Position numbers and translations under genes: made by a program
Origin: Rhynchosporium graminicola
Taxonomy: Eukaryota; Ascomycota; Leotiomycetes; Helotiales; Ploettnerulaceae
DNA: 64,000 nucleotides
Assembly: GCA_900074885.1 (NCBI GenBank)
Contig: FJUW01000044.1
Location: 124,001 to 188,000 of the forward strand
Reading direction: 5' to 3'
Part shown: piece by piece, positions 48,997 through 58,689 of the stretch
How positions within the stretch are numbered: position 1 is the stretch's first letter
Layout: every line of letters begins with the position of its first letter
The notes under the pieces: generated by a model
What the model saw: the letters and a program-made list of their open reading frames with translations, nothing else
What the model was told of the DNA's origin: nothing
Database searches by the model: none

Positions 48997-49001
48997 GCGG
49001 T

Positions 49002-49135
49002 TCATTTAGTTGGAGCTTGAATTTTCCTATTATACGAGAGGCACGGAGCTTCTTTAGGTGATTGGTCTGAACCCGGGCCAGGTTAAAGCTAAACTGCACC
49101 CTTCTCGCTTAGCGATTAGGAGCTTGGCTTAAACA
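49002..49135 (+). pseudogene. continuation of the frame cut by the gypsy element
   Basis: After the target duplication the plus frame reads LELEFSYYTRGTELL, a Gln-type stop, then VIGLNPGQVKAKLHPSRLAI. It is in phase with VYHVLKR left of the insertion if the element and one GCGGT copy are removed. The family is not recognised. It does not match the ferric reductase continuation at 9.07 kb, so the two copies share only the 5' part. Confidence 0.45.
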
Positions 49136-49139
49136 GCCG

Positions 49140-49810
49140 AATAACAACATCGAGAAGTCTACCTTTTTACCTATTTCCGTTTGTAGGGATCTATTCATCA
49201 TGTATGTGCAGAAATGATAATAATCGGCATAGTTTGTTTTATGAGACCCACGTGTAATGCGAGGACACTTGAAGGCTGCTTGACTGCACTAGAACACAAT
49301 GCAAGTTTCTAGCAACCGAAACCGGGTCGGAACAGGAGGGGGTACAGGAATGCTCGATCTTCTGCTCCAAGCCAGCTGCGACGTTAGAGGTATCTCTATG
49401 ACGTGCTCCAGGTCCCCCGAAGTCGCTGTTGACATCCAGGTTCCTGTTAGCAACAGGCTCCGTTGTGACCGACTAGCATGTACACGTATCTCACACGCAG
49501 GAGGGAACGTGTAAGTTGCTGGGATATTCGAATGTGTCGGAGAGCTTCAAGATGGGTGCATATTCCTTCTCCTTCTCGCGCGCATACATAGCTAGTCAGG
49601 TTCATGTTAAAACCACCAAAGGAGTCGTAGAGTGGCGCGACTTCACCCTCGTCGTAGGCGAATTGGCCTTTCGTATGAATGGTAGGAAGGGGGCGGGGGC
49701 GCAATGTATCCAATAGGTTTCCCTGTCAGTATCTTCTCCAGTGGAGTACGTACATAGATTAGCAAGATGCCATCACCGTAACCTTTGAAATGTGCGCTAG
49801 AGCTGGGGCA
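49140..49810. other. intergenic, no gene recognised
   Basis: Not RIP-like. Overlapping open frames on both strands (49299-49514 and 49516-49716 plus, 49447-49713 and 49643-49963 minus) lack supporting features. Confidence 0.4.
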
Positions 49811-49814
49811 CACG

Positions 49815-49822
49815 TATAAAAG
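49815..49822 (+). promoter_or_regulatory. TATA box
   Basis: TATAAAAG lies 116-123 bp upstream of the ATG at 49938. It is followed by a long pyrimidine-rich run (about 49855-49895), a typical fungal core promoter arrangement. Confidence 0.6.
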
Positions 49823-49937
49823 CCTTCGTCCTGCCCATGAGTCTTCAATTCCCCATGTTCCTTCTTTCCTCTTTTTCCACTTCTTCCCTTTCCTCAACTC
49901 AAATATCTCACTGTCAGACCTAATAAATCCATCTATC

Positions 49938-50735
49938 ATGTCTGCCCACAATTCCGGTGTCACTCGTTAACTTAGATCACAGAAGGGTCACCTTGTACAA
50001 GATGCGACATATCGGCTCCCCACAGCGTCCATTGGTGTCATCATAAGTGAGGGTATCATCACGGACGGACCATCATCTGCGACTGACGTCGATGCGTCTA
50101 TGATAGATGAAATGGCGGTCGGCTCCAGGCGCGAGGACACAGCCCAGGCCAGTACCATCGAAGACACCATCCTCGTTGACATAGAGACGTCGATTCGCGA
50201 TGAGGCCTCGACTCAGGTCAATATCCTAGATCACGAGTCCGACAAGGCCACAGTTCACGAGGACAGTGCAATTGTGGCCATGGATGATGGTGTACTGATA
50301 CCTGTGGAGAAAACAGGCGATGAAGAACTCAGCGTGGTGACTGTCTTCACTGGGAATGTCGATCATGACACGATCATCGTGGAGGAGGAAGATGCACGCT
50401 TTGAAATTGCTGAGGAAAGACCTCGGGTGGAGATGATCGAAAGCCGTGCTGCTGGGGGATCAATACAGCCTATCATGATCGAAGATGACGATGAGCAGAT
50501 TGATGAGGCGCCAGCTCAAATTCATGACCTTGTACGAAGAGACGTCAGGGATGAAGACATGGAGTCTGAATACCTCGGCGACAATAGCGTTTCCAGATCT
50601 CCCCGAAAGTTTTATTATCGCTCATCTCGACTTCAGGGACGATTGAATCAGCTTCAAGCTAATCATGTGGGATATAGGATCAAAGTTCTCGAGCGTTTGA
50701 TTGAGCAGATTGAAAGTGAAGCCTGGAAACAGTGA
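49938..50735 (+). CDS. acidic hypothetical protein, start in doubt
   Basis: The open part from ATG 50100 is 211 residues. The same frame extends back to ATG 49938, next to the TATA box, interrupted only by TAA at codon 11 (49968), which a single CAA-to-TAA change would explain. The protein is very rich in Asp, Glu and Ile/Val in its first 150 residues, with repeated IxxDD/E patterns. It ends in a basic, helical segment of about 40 residues (FYYRSSRLQGRLNQLQANHV and RIKVLERLIEQIES). No domain is recognised. Either translation starts at 50100 or the gene is a recent pseudogene. A tiny intron around the stop seems too short to be real. Confidence 0.5.
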
Positions 50736-51500
50736 TCACCAGGGTCGTTCTATGGATTATTACCTCTTGTCTGAGCTGGATAAGCGAGTAGAACGAGTGA
50801 TAGTCTCGACTATCTCATTGATGATGTCAATAAGTATCGTACGAAATTGTCTCGGGATCGTCGTCATCAGAAGGAACAGAGAACAGCGAGGCGTGTCTCA
50901 CTTGCAACACTTGTCTAAAGAAGGTTGGCGCTTCTCTCCGTGTTATACTATTGCTTTCTCTTTCATATATCCTCTACTTGCGACGTAGTCCGCGAAGGTT
51001 TCGTTAAATGAAAAGCATGCTTGCAGCAGCAATCAATTACATGTCTCCTTGTGTAATCGGCTTCCTGAACTCTCGACAGCTACATCAAGTAGATTATGCC
51101 GGAGAAGCTATTTGCTCAAGATGAAACGGCTCCATGACCCAAGCCAAAGTACAGTACATTACCGTATGATTACGTCCAATGCGCAATGAAAGTATCGCCT
51201 AGGCCTTTCAGCCAACCCACGTTTCGAGCTTACTCCAGACCGTTGGTGCGCTTCAGCCAAGTCAAGTTCCATGTGGCGCCAGAAATATTTGGTAGTATCA
51301 CCAATTGCTTCGTGGATGACGATGAACCTTACATTGGAGCAGCACCCTTTTATTGGTAGTGACTGGTGAAGATACTGGTAGGCCATTTGTGAATCTTTAC
51401 AGTGGGAACTTTACGCCGATACCGACTGTTCAATCGTGGTAAGGGATAAGGATAGACATGCTCGAGGTGACTGATCCCTCGAATGAGGAATAATCTCTTG
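50736..51500. other. gap, no gene recognised
   Basis: Short open frames at 50701-50988 (plus) and 51159-51386 (minus) have no support. Confidence 0.4.
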
Positions 51501-51507
51501 AGTACAA

Positions 51508-52020
51508 GTGCTAGCCGAAGCTGCTTCCGATACTGTAAAGCAACTTCAACAAAAATACGCAAGGCCACGCCATTTGCACCCTCCTGTCGAAGCAACTGGA
51601 TACAGGTTTCTAGAAATAATAGAGTGTGTACAGCTCAATGAAGCTGAAAACAGTACAGAGGTTGAACTTGCAGCCATGTCAGGTAGCAGTTGACAGGTCA
51701 GAATGGCATCATCTTTGAAGGAAAAAATGGTTCTCGCTAAGCGTCCCCGCCAGAGCATTGAGATTGGCGGTTCCTCCTCCCCCCCATCAGCTTCCGACCT
51801 CAAATTTTCCGCAAAAACTTCGTCAACGTCATCTCTCTATAACCTCAATCCTACTATGGATAGCTGAAATCTCGTCGTGGATGCAACTGCTCTGTATAAG
51901 CAAGCGGACTACGATTTATTGAGCTCGTATGGAGCGCGAATGGCAACGATCCCAGGTTTGGGTGATAATCTGAACTTTGTGCGAGCTTCAGGAAAGATCC
52001 AAGAGACAGAACAGGGCTAG
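51508..52020 (+). pseudogene. hypothetical coding-like fragment with stops
   Basis: The plus frame reads SDTVKQLQQKYARPRHLHPP (51.52-51.58 kb) and FLEIIECVQLNEAENSTEVE to a TGA. Another frame then reads MASSLKEKMVLAKRPRQSIE (51.70-51.76 kb), a Ser/Pro-rich stretch and, after a TGA (51865), VDATALYKQADYDLLSSYGA and NLNFVRASGKIQE to a TAG at 52018-52020. This looks like one protein with two or three breaks. The family is not recognised. Confidence 0.35.
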
Positions 52021-52860
52021 AGAATAAAGGAGGCTAGAGTATTGGGAAACCAGAGTTCACCATCGCCTTCTTGTGTACTGTACTGTGCAGTAAACAAGGT
52101 TTCGAGACTAAGCTAGTTGCTACAGAAGCCTCCTAAAGCTTACGCACTGTCTAAGGCTACCACATCCGGTCCAACGCATGATTTAGGTACTAGCTGAGCT
52201 GAGCGCCTTCTTCCTGCGGCTACTGGCTTAATCGCGCTCTACAGTACAAGTGCACTATTTCCCTTTAACTAATAGATCAAAAATACTAGTGCAGCTAGGG
52301 TTGATAGTAAGTAAAGGTACGTTACATATTGCATGGATAAGAGGGAAGGAGATACGAAGGGATAAGCGTATTGTGCATGCGCTGCAAAGCTCTGAGGGAG
52401 GTGACACACATAATCAACATCACCGCCAAACGGAACTCTTTGACTGTCTCCATTATAGCAGACAGACAATTTATTAACGCCCGGCGGCTGACCCGATAGG
52501 GCAACTATTACTAATATACAAGTACATTTCCGAAGTGAAATCTCAACTCCTTAAGCCCTTATATTATTCTGTTTCTGGCTTCTAGCTTCTCTCTTCTGGC
52601 TTATCTCAATAGGTTCTCGTGGGTTAGTAAAACCAGCAGGCTAGCTTGAAGGCTATTCTCCAAGTGTTCAGCATCCTATCTTCGGCAGCTGAAGCAGTGC
52701 CTCCTGTCGAGGGCACGAGGTTATTAGTGTTCCTTGGTGGGAAAGAAGTTAAAGGTGAGGGGCTCAGTTTTGCTGGCTGTTTTCTTGCCAAGGGTCAGCA
52801 TCAAGCCGACCTGTGGCTATCGCAAATCGTATAGTCGCGCGGACTGCTTTCGTATCTAGA
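52021..52860. other. gap, no gene recognised
   Basis: Partly RIP-like near 52.25-52.6 kb. Short frames at 52250-52477 and 52646-52834 have no support. Confidence 0.4.
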
Positions 52861-52862
52861 GT

Positions 52863-53838
52863 CTAATTCTTATCGTCCGTTGGTGACTTCCCTCCTAAGT
52901 AGAAAGAAATATTGCTCCTGTGAATTACTGTATACTGAAGCATCTCTGTCCGGTATGTAGTCCATCTTCGGCATCGGAAAAGAAAGTGTTCAACTGTTTC
53001 TCTTGCTTCTCCGCAGGCACACTGACCTGAGGGTGCAGCTCTGATAAGGGATAGATACGAGTTTAATCTCGCTATTCCTGTCCTTAGCTGGGCAAGCACA
53101 CTCGCTTCTTTCGAGGTGAGCTGGTCGTATAGCTGTCGAGTATGTCTACCTGGCAATGCGATGTCGACTCGCTTAGACAGTTTTCCAACGTTCTCCGGTA
53201 GACCCTTGTTAGCACCTCGTCTAGCGCGTGCCTCGGTCAGCGTCGTCGATCGTGCTCTAGGGAGTGGTTCCCTTGGCTGTGCGTCTTGTCGTGTGGCTTG
53301 TTTCGCGTTCTCTTTGGCACATGTCCAGAGTTCCTCCTTCTCGTCCGACGGTAGCCATACTACCGTGATTGTGTTGCATTTTCGTCTGAGCTTAGCGATA
53401 GCTTCGTAAATGCTGCAGATATGCTCCTGCCCAGACTGTCGGCGTGGGTTCTTCAGCGTGAGCACGGCTGCTTTGTTTCTCGTCCACAGCGTGATGCTGT
53501 GGTATTTACGCCGCGGTAAATACTGGAGGGCGTAAGCCATTGCTGTTAGTTCCGCCACGTACGGGTTCTGCTCTGTTCTAGGACCTAGGGTCTTAGAAAG
53601 AGTTTCAACTGTGGGATCCTCTCCGATTCGCTTGCGTGTCTTGATCGCTGCGCCTAGCCCCACTATGCCATTTCGTGCGGAGCTGCTTACAGCAATATAT
53701 GCTGCTCGATTTGAATCCGGTTGCCGTGTAATCTTCTCACTCGTGATAGTCTGTACTCTCTCCTCCCAGACTCTGACTTTCTTACTTGCGAGAAATAGAA
53801 CTCCCTATTCAAAAAGCTGCGTCTCTACGACCGACTAG
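52863..53838 (-). pseudogene. 3' end of a LINE (Tad1-like): RNase H and zinc region
   Basis: The open frame 52863-53663 (266 residues) extends upstream in phase to about 53.83 kb (VRVWEERVQTITSEKITRQP). It shows an RNase H-like region with PYVAELTAMAYALQYLP (the Glu of the active site) and ITVVWLPSDEKEELWTCAKE, where non-LTR elements have a W-(V/L)-P-(G/S)-H-x-G motif. Near the C-terminus comes CACGEARETVEHFLFRCRRW, the Cys/His segment that ends Tad1- and I-type fungal LINE polyproteins. Endonuclease and reverse transcriptase are absent, so this is a 5'-truncated insertion, the usual fate of LINEs. The frame itself is nearly undamaged, but the DNA upstream is RIP-like. Confidence 0.8.
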
Positions 53839-53839
53839 T

Positions 53840-54540
53840 TAATATTTATCTCATGAAAAATGTTCGTTAGATAAGGTTCCGAGCGTTGTTATGTGACTGT
53901 TATTATTATTTTTGTATCCTCAGACTTTAAGTCTCCTTTTTCGTTCTAATCATACGGAGCACGACCTCCTCAAGCTTGGACTTTAAGAATAGTCGCTAAT
54001 ACTATACTAGTTCCGAACCTAAGTCTTGCTCCGTCTCCTTTGACACTCCCCTATTGTTTATCTCGAGCTTCTACTCTATCAAATAGTGCCCACAAGTTGG
54101 CGGCACCTCATTGTATGCCTTACCTTCCTCCTAAATTGACAGTTGACAAATCCTAAGCTGGTCTGCTTGTATTGTTTCTTGCTCGCTAGGAATATCAACC
54201 CCGAACAGGTCCTATTGCCTATTGTCGAAAGATACGGCAGTAGAGGACCAACTTTCTATCGTTAGAGAAAGATTTTAAGCGACCGAATATTCTTTCTGGG
54301 TATATGAATAGCGATACTATGATAGAAACAATATTCGCGCGCATTGGTAAATATTAGCAGGCCCTGGCAGACGTTTAGTGAAGCTCTTTCTATTAGAGGA
54401 CACGGCCAGGTTTATGATCCGTGCATTGATATAGACTTGTTCGGGAGATCACTATAATATGCAATCTAGGATAGTTCGAAGCTTTAACCTAACTCTGTCG
54501 TGGGATAAGTCAGTTAAGTTATTCATTCTTAGATAGAAAG
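53840..54540. other. RIP-type spacer
   Basis: TpA-rich. It may contain degraded upstream LINE sequence but nothing could be read. No gene seen. Confidence 0.4.
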
Positions 54541-54751
54541 ATATTAAAACATATCTACTTTTCTTTCAGCTCCAATGACAGAAAAAGGGAAACAGTTTGG
54601 CAGGGATATGCGAGGTGTATTACAGCAACATCGTTTCGAAGCAACGAGATTGTATGAATGTTCAACCACTGCACATTCCCAAGTTGAGAAAACCCTATGA
54701 TTGAAGATTGTAGCTATTCGAAATGAGAATCGATTTAGTGGAGCAGGGACT

Positions 54752-55324
54752 TCATCCTCCTTTATACTCGACATCATTGCTTACGTCCTCCCAATCATCC
54801 GTCTCTGTATTCTGAGAAGTCTGTGTCTCATATCCATTCACCTCCGTATATCTGCCTTGCTCCGCCGAAGATCGATGAGCATCTTCATCAACCTCCCAAA
54901 AGGTGCGCACTGAGTAGCGCTGTTCGTGATCAATCTTGCCCCACGTTTGTATTCGGACCAGTTCAACCAAGCACCCATCGCAGGGGTCATGCCCCGCTGT
55001 CTCCCAATGATCCTTAACGTCTATTGTACTTGTGGACACAAACAACCGACATTGCGTGCAACGGACGCCGTCGATCACTTGGATACCCAGCTGCGGTGCT
55101 AATCCATGGGGAGGTATAGCCTCCGTCAATGACATGTTCCATGCTATGTCCCGAGGAACCGCATGTCCTCGCAGATGTTGAACCCATTTCTTGGTACTAA
55201 TCTCCTTTGCGCACCCGCATCCGTCGCCAATGCAAATGACCTTCTGGTACTCGGTATTTATACGTATCAAATGCTCCAGCCCTTGCGGGACGATCGATTT
55301 GTTGCCGGCATCTTCGTCAACCAT
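54752..55324 (-). CDS. OrsD/DUF3505-like zinc-finger protein
   Basis: The 190-residue frame is intact, from ATG 55324. It begins with an acidic stretch and LEHLIRINTEYQKVICIGDG, then CGCAKEISTKKWVQHLRGH, a C2H2-like finger. Then comes RCTQCRLFVSTSTIDVKDHW followed by H-D-P-C-D-G-C. This order (a first finger opening after 'x-H-x-V-I-C', a second C-x2-C...H finger, and a following V-x-x-Q-T/I-x-x-W segment) fits the DUF3505 family to which OrsD of the orsellinic acid cluster belongs. The rest is acidic and ends DVEYKGG. OrsD relatives are usually longer, so this may be a shortened copy or one exon. The role is unknown. Confidence 0.55.
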   Translation of the reverse strand: MVDEDAGNKSIVPQGLEHLIRINTEYQKVICIGDGCGCAKEISTKKWVQHLRGHAVPRDIAWNMSLTEAIPPHGLAPQLGIQVIDGVRCTQCRLFVSTSTIDVKDHWETAGHDPCDGCLVELVRIQTWGKIDHEQRYSVRTFWEVDEDAHRSSAEQGRYTEVNGYETQTSQNTETDDWEDVSNDVEYKGG

Positions 55325-55329
55325 GTTAG

Positions 55330-55740
55330 GAAGAGCGGGTTGAACAAGTGTTGCAGTCTCTTGGATATGTATCAGTGTCTGCTGTTGGATTATAGTTGTA
55401 CACTACTTACTAAGTTCCCACGGCTGATTGAACTTAGGACCGGCACATCAATATGAATAGCTCTGCAGGGTTTCGAGTCGCCGCTATACAAGAAGTATCG
55501 TTCGAGTTTAATTTTGCTTCCTTGAGTTGTCGCAGCGTTCGCAGTTTATGGAGACCCTACCTACCAACAGATCACGAGTTAGCTAGACTCCGAATGTGTA
55601 ATGAATATTGCACATATATCGCACGATTATAATGACTTGGGTACTTGCTGATATGTAGCCCAGCTATTCGACCATTTAGTTGGTTTTTGTGGTGTTGTTA
55701 ACGTGGCGTGGCCTTGATATGATTGCTCGTCCTTTCAAAT
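55330..55740. other. intergenic, no gene recognised
   Basis: Contains the likely promoter region of the minus-strand zinc-finger gene. No clear TATA box was picked out. Confidence 0.3.
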
Positions 55741-55746
55741 GCTAGT

Positions 55747-55870
55747 GACTAATCATTCACGATGCCACGGGTGGCTTTCCAAGCACGTGCGCTATAATCG
55801 TCGGAGTCGCCTCCCCCCGACCCACCACCTCTCCACCCTCCCTACTAGTAGTCGGTGGAAATGATTAGTC
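55747..55870. repeat. short 11-bp inverted repeat around a pyrimidine-rich core
   Basis: GACTAATCATT (55747-55757) and AATGATTAGTC (55860-55870) are exact reverse complements, 102 bp apart. The core is pyrimidine-rich (CCTCCCCCCGACCCACCACC). It could be a MITE remnant, but no target duplication was found. Confidence 0.45.
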
Positions 55871-56322
55871 GTAAATATTTGATTAGACGCCACGTGATAG
55901 CGTCCCCGTGACTACCGAAGAGGGTTATTCCGTGCCGAACTACCCCTCTTAGGTTATATAATAAACACTTAGTAGTGATACCTCTTCTATAATACTTTAA
56001 GATAACTCTACTAAATTAACTCTAATTAAGCTGATTTTTATTGCAAAAGATACGCTAGATCTTTGTAATGGGCACGTGATAGTCGGTTGTGTATGTACGG
56101 TGTTAGGCATGTTCAGCTTGCGCTGAATATTGTGATCTTTTGGTCCAGATGGCGTAGTTGGTGTGAGCCTAACCTCAACCGTTACAATCTTGCTCTTCAG
56201 TTGGTAAATCTACTAATATATCTACTCCCGTCAATATACGTATGTCCTTCAAGCCCTCACTAACTATACTATCTGTTGAGTATAGGTAGTGCTAGCAGTA
56301 CAGTACAGAGTATGGTACGGAG

Positions 56323-56406
56323 TAGCGTATTCAACGTCCTGAAGGTACCGGAAGTATCGGAGTTGAATAGCGTACTCAACCAATTTGCTAGTACCGGAAG
56401 TACCGG
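56323..56406. repeat. two ~39-bp tandem units
   Basis: TAGCGTATTCAAC...GTACCGGAAGTATCGG (56323-56360) recurs as TAGCGTACTCAAC...GTACCGGAAGTACCGG (56368-56406). Spacing of the shared motifs is conserved within a few bases. Confidence 0.75.
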
Positions 56407-56779
56407 CAATAGTACGTAAGATACGTACTTGGATTACTTGGTTTACTGTACAGATACCTATACATATAGCTACTTCCTCCCATAGAAATTGAACTTCCAT
56501 CGTATTCAACAGCAACATCATGCAACTCTGTTGGAGCCATGTTCAACGTGGGCTAAGCCTTACTCGTACAGGGCGGACAAGTCTTCAACTTGCAGTACTT
56601 GCACTCAAAAATGTACCAATGTGGCCCGCTGGAATGAGCGTCGATTCGGATTTCAAGAGATTGAATGAGTGATGGTAGGGACTCTGAATTGCCATTCGCA
56701 GATAGCCTTGGCTCTAGGATGATTTGGTACGAAAGTACAGATGTGGCTTAAAGAAGAGTGGTCAATATCGAGAGCAAAT

Positions 56780-57140
56780 CCGTATGCCTGCTTGCTAGGA
56801 CTTGTCCATCATGTTCTTTTGGACGGTGTCTGTCTGAATGTCAACACACATCGTGCTCATGGAGACGGCATTTACCATGCTTTAGGCTGGAAGTCCTTAG
56901 CGAGATAGTTATCACGTTAAGTCGCAGAAGACCCCGATAGTGGATGTGAACCATTTGGAAAACGGGGTGCGCGTGGTGCTCTGTTTAGATTGACTCTGGC
57001 ATTGCATGGATACACTTTTGTTGCGAAGGGGACCGACGGCATTTGAGGCCAAGTTGAAGCACGAAGGCTCAGTATACCGGCACTGCGAAGCTCAAGGAGA
57101 GTTTGCACAAAACCTTCTCCTGCCGCGGCCACTTTGGCCA
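56780..57140 (+). pseudogene. fungal protein-kinase-like fragment
   Basis: The plus frame reads NPYACLLGLVHHVLLDGVCL, then HALGWKSLAR, two Gln/Trp-type stops, and DPDSGCEPFGKRGARGALFR with LTLALHGYTFVAKGT. After one frameshift it continues FEAKLKHEGSVYRHCEAQGE. This matches the N-terminal part (C-L-L-G-L...CPN-type, PxGKxGARGALF glycine-loop equivalent, GYTFVxKGT lysine) of a large fungal family of kinase-like proteins found in accessory regions. The C-lobe with the HGD catalytic motif is not seen downstream in the same orientation. The fragment is truncated and broken. Confidence 0.6.
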
Positions 57141-58100
57141 GGTCAAGTACTGTCTAGACGCCGCTGCACTCGAATCTCAGCACTAAGGCTACACATTTCT
57201 CTCCCCCACTTCATCTTGGCATCAAGTAACTGGAAGCAAAATGCCTCAGATGTAGCTACTTACAGATTTCCAGTAATCTCATGCTTGCCTCTCCTCGCCT
57301 GTCTCGGCAACAGTACTCTCCCACTCTCGTCCATTCCATCTCAGATTCGGATTTCTCACTTGGGTTGCCGAGATGCTTGATCTATGGCCTGCTTCCATCC
57401 CATTCTTAATGATAAAGGCGTTTCGCTCAGCGCGATCAGTAAAAGTGGCCACTTGCCGCCCCAAGATCCGAATTGCGCAAAATCATATATTGCGTTTGGG
57501 TTGTAGGGTCAAGACATCCGTATGCGTGTGGAATTGTGCTTTTATCCTCCGTTGACATGTTGACTGCTGTTCAGATATGGATCCGGTAATTGAAGCAACG
57601 TGGTTGCAACGGAATGTGGATGGAGCATATTATTTAACATATGTACCTTGGATTAGCTACTTACGTCATAACTTCCTGGGCATTTTGCACCGGTTCTTTC
57701 AAAATACGCTAGTGGAAAGTATTTTCATCACAGCACTCTGATTCGCTCGCCTATGTAGTATCCTAAATATGTATCAGATGACGGATAATCAATATATCAT
57801 AAGGCAAAGGCGGTTTGGTGAGCGATTGTCAAACTTATAGTATTTTAAAAGAGAAGACTAGCATGAACATCTGGCTTATACTAAAGACTAAACTAATTTC
57901 ACTGATGTTTCAATCTCACTCACTCATAATTTCCAGACAACATTATAGATCATATATACGGAGACACATTAAAAGGAGTCGTCTCTATAAACTCGAAATT
58001 CCATCCCATAGCCGGACTCTCAAGTCTCAAAGCCAGCAATTCGAAAGCCCAGCCTGTCCTAGCGATCCGGTTGCACTCCTCGTTCCTGACTTCTACTAGC
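57141..58100. other. gap, no gene recognised
   Basis: Open frames at 57279-57464 (minus) and 57815-58099 (plus) lack support. Composition is normal until about 57.6 kb. Confidence 0.4.
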
Positions 58101-58106
58101 TTTCAC

Positions 58107-58468
58107 ACGACAAGGATGGCAGACATCGAAGCAGCAGGCCTTGTCCTGGGGATGATATCTGCTATCATTACGATCATCGATACTACCGACCAAGTCTACG
58201 AGGCCGTGAAAGACGAACCGGGTCTTCCAACAAATTTCAAGAAGTCGGTAACAAAACTCCCTTTTATCTCAATGCGGAAAGATACGTGAAAGCGGCGGAT
58301 AAGGCGAAAGAAACTGCATTTACGCTAACTTTGGAGGACTGCAATGCTCAAGCTATACAACTTCAGAAATTGTTCGAAAAGGTCATGTTGGAAGAAGGCG
58401 GATTGAGATGGGATCGATATGTGAAAGGTGCTCGTGCTATTGGAAAATGTGGTCGGGTGGAGAATTAA
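58107..58468 (+). pseudogene. SesA-type N-terminal domain of an NLR, truncated
   Basis: ATG 58107 opens MADIEAAGLVLGMISAIITI, then VYEAVKDEPGLPTNFKK. A frameshift with loss of about five codons follows near 58.27 kb. The frame resumes NAERYVKAADKAKETAFTLT, LEDCNAQAIQLQKLFEKVML and RWDRYVKGARAIGK, ending VEN-stop at 58468. This is the SesA (NACHT-NTPase N-terminal) domain that precedes the nucleotide-binding part of many fungal NOD-like receptors, which take part in non-self recognition and programmed cell death. The NACHT/NB-ARC and repeat parts are absent, so only a dead stub remains. Confidence 0.85.
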
Positions 58469-58680
58469 TATATATTTTCTTATCTCTGTTCATCTCAGGT
58501 CAGATCTGACGAAGCCTCAATCCTTTCCCCATAAGATATTGTGGCTGATGCATAGCTGTCATCACGTGATCTAAATACAGGAAGATAAAAATTCCGCCTC
58601 CGGAGACGCGGTTTTAGTTTAATTAGGCAACTATTTGAGTCGCGGCAACCTGTATATTGTATTATTTACTGCGAATCGTC
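58469..58680. other. short spacer
   Basis: Boundary between normal composition and the next RIP block. Nothing seen. Confidence 0.4.
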
Positions 58681-58689
58681 GTCTATTAG

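Noticed and set aside
48884..49099. Minus-strand open frame over the 3' LTR, with a similar one at 41265-41549 over the solo LTR
   Set aside because: Both arise from the LTR sequence itself (shared KDKEKRFYSR segment), so they are repeats and not genes.
53116..53409. Plus-strand open frame across the LINE fragment
   Set aside because: Antisense shadow of the RNase H-containing frame.
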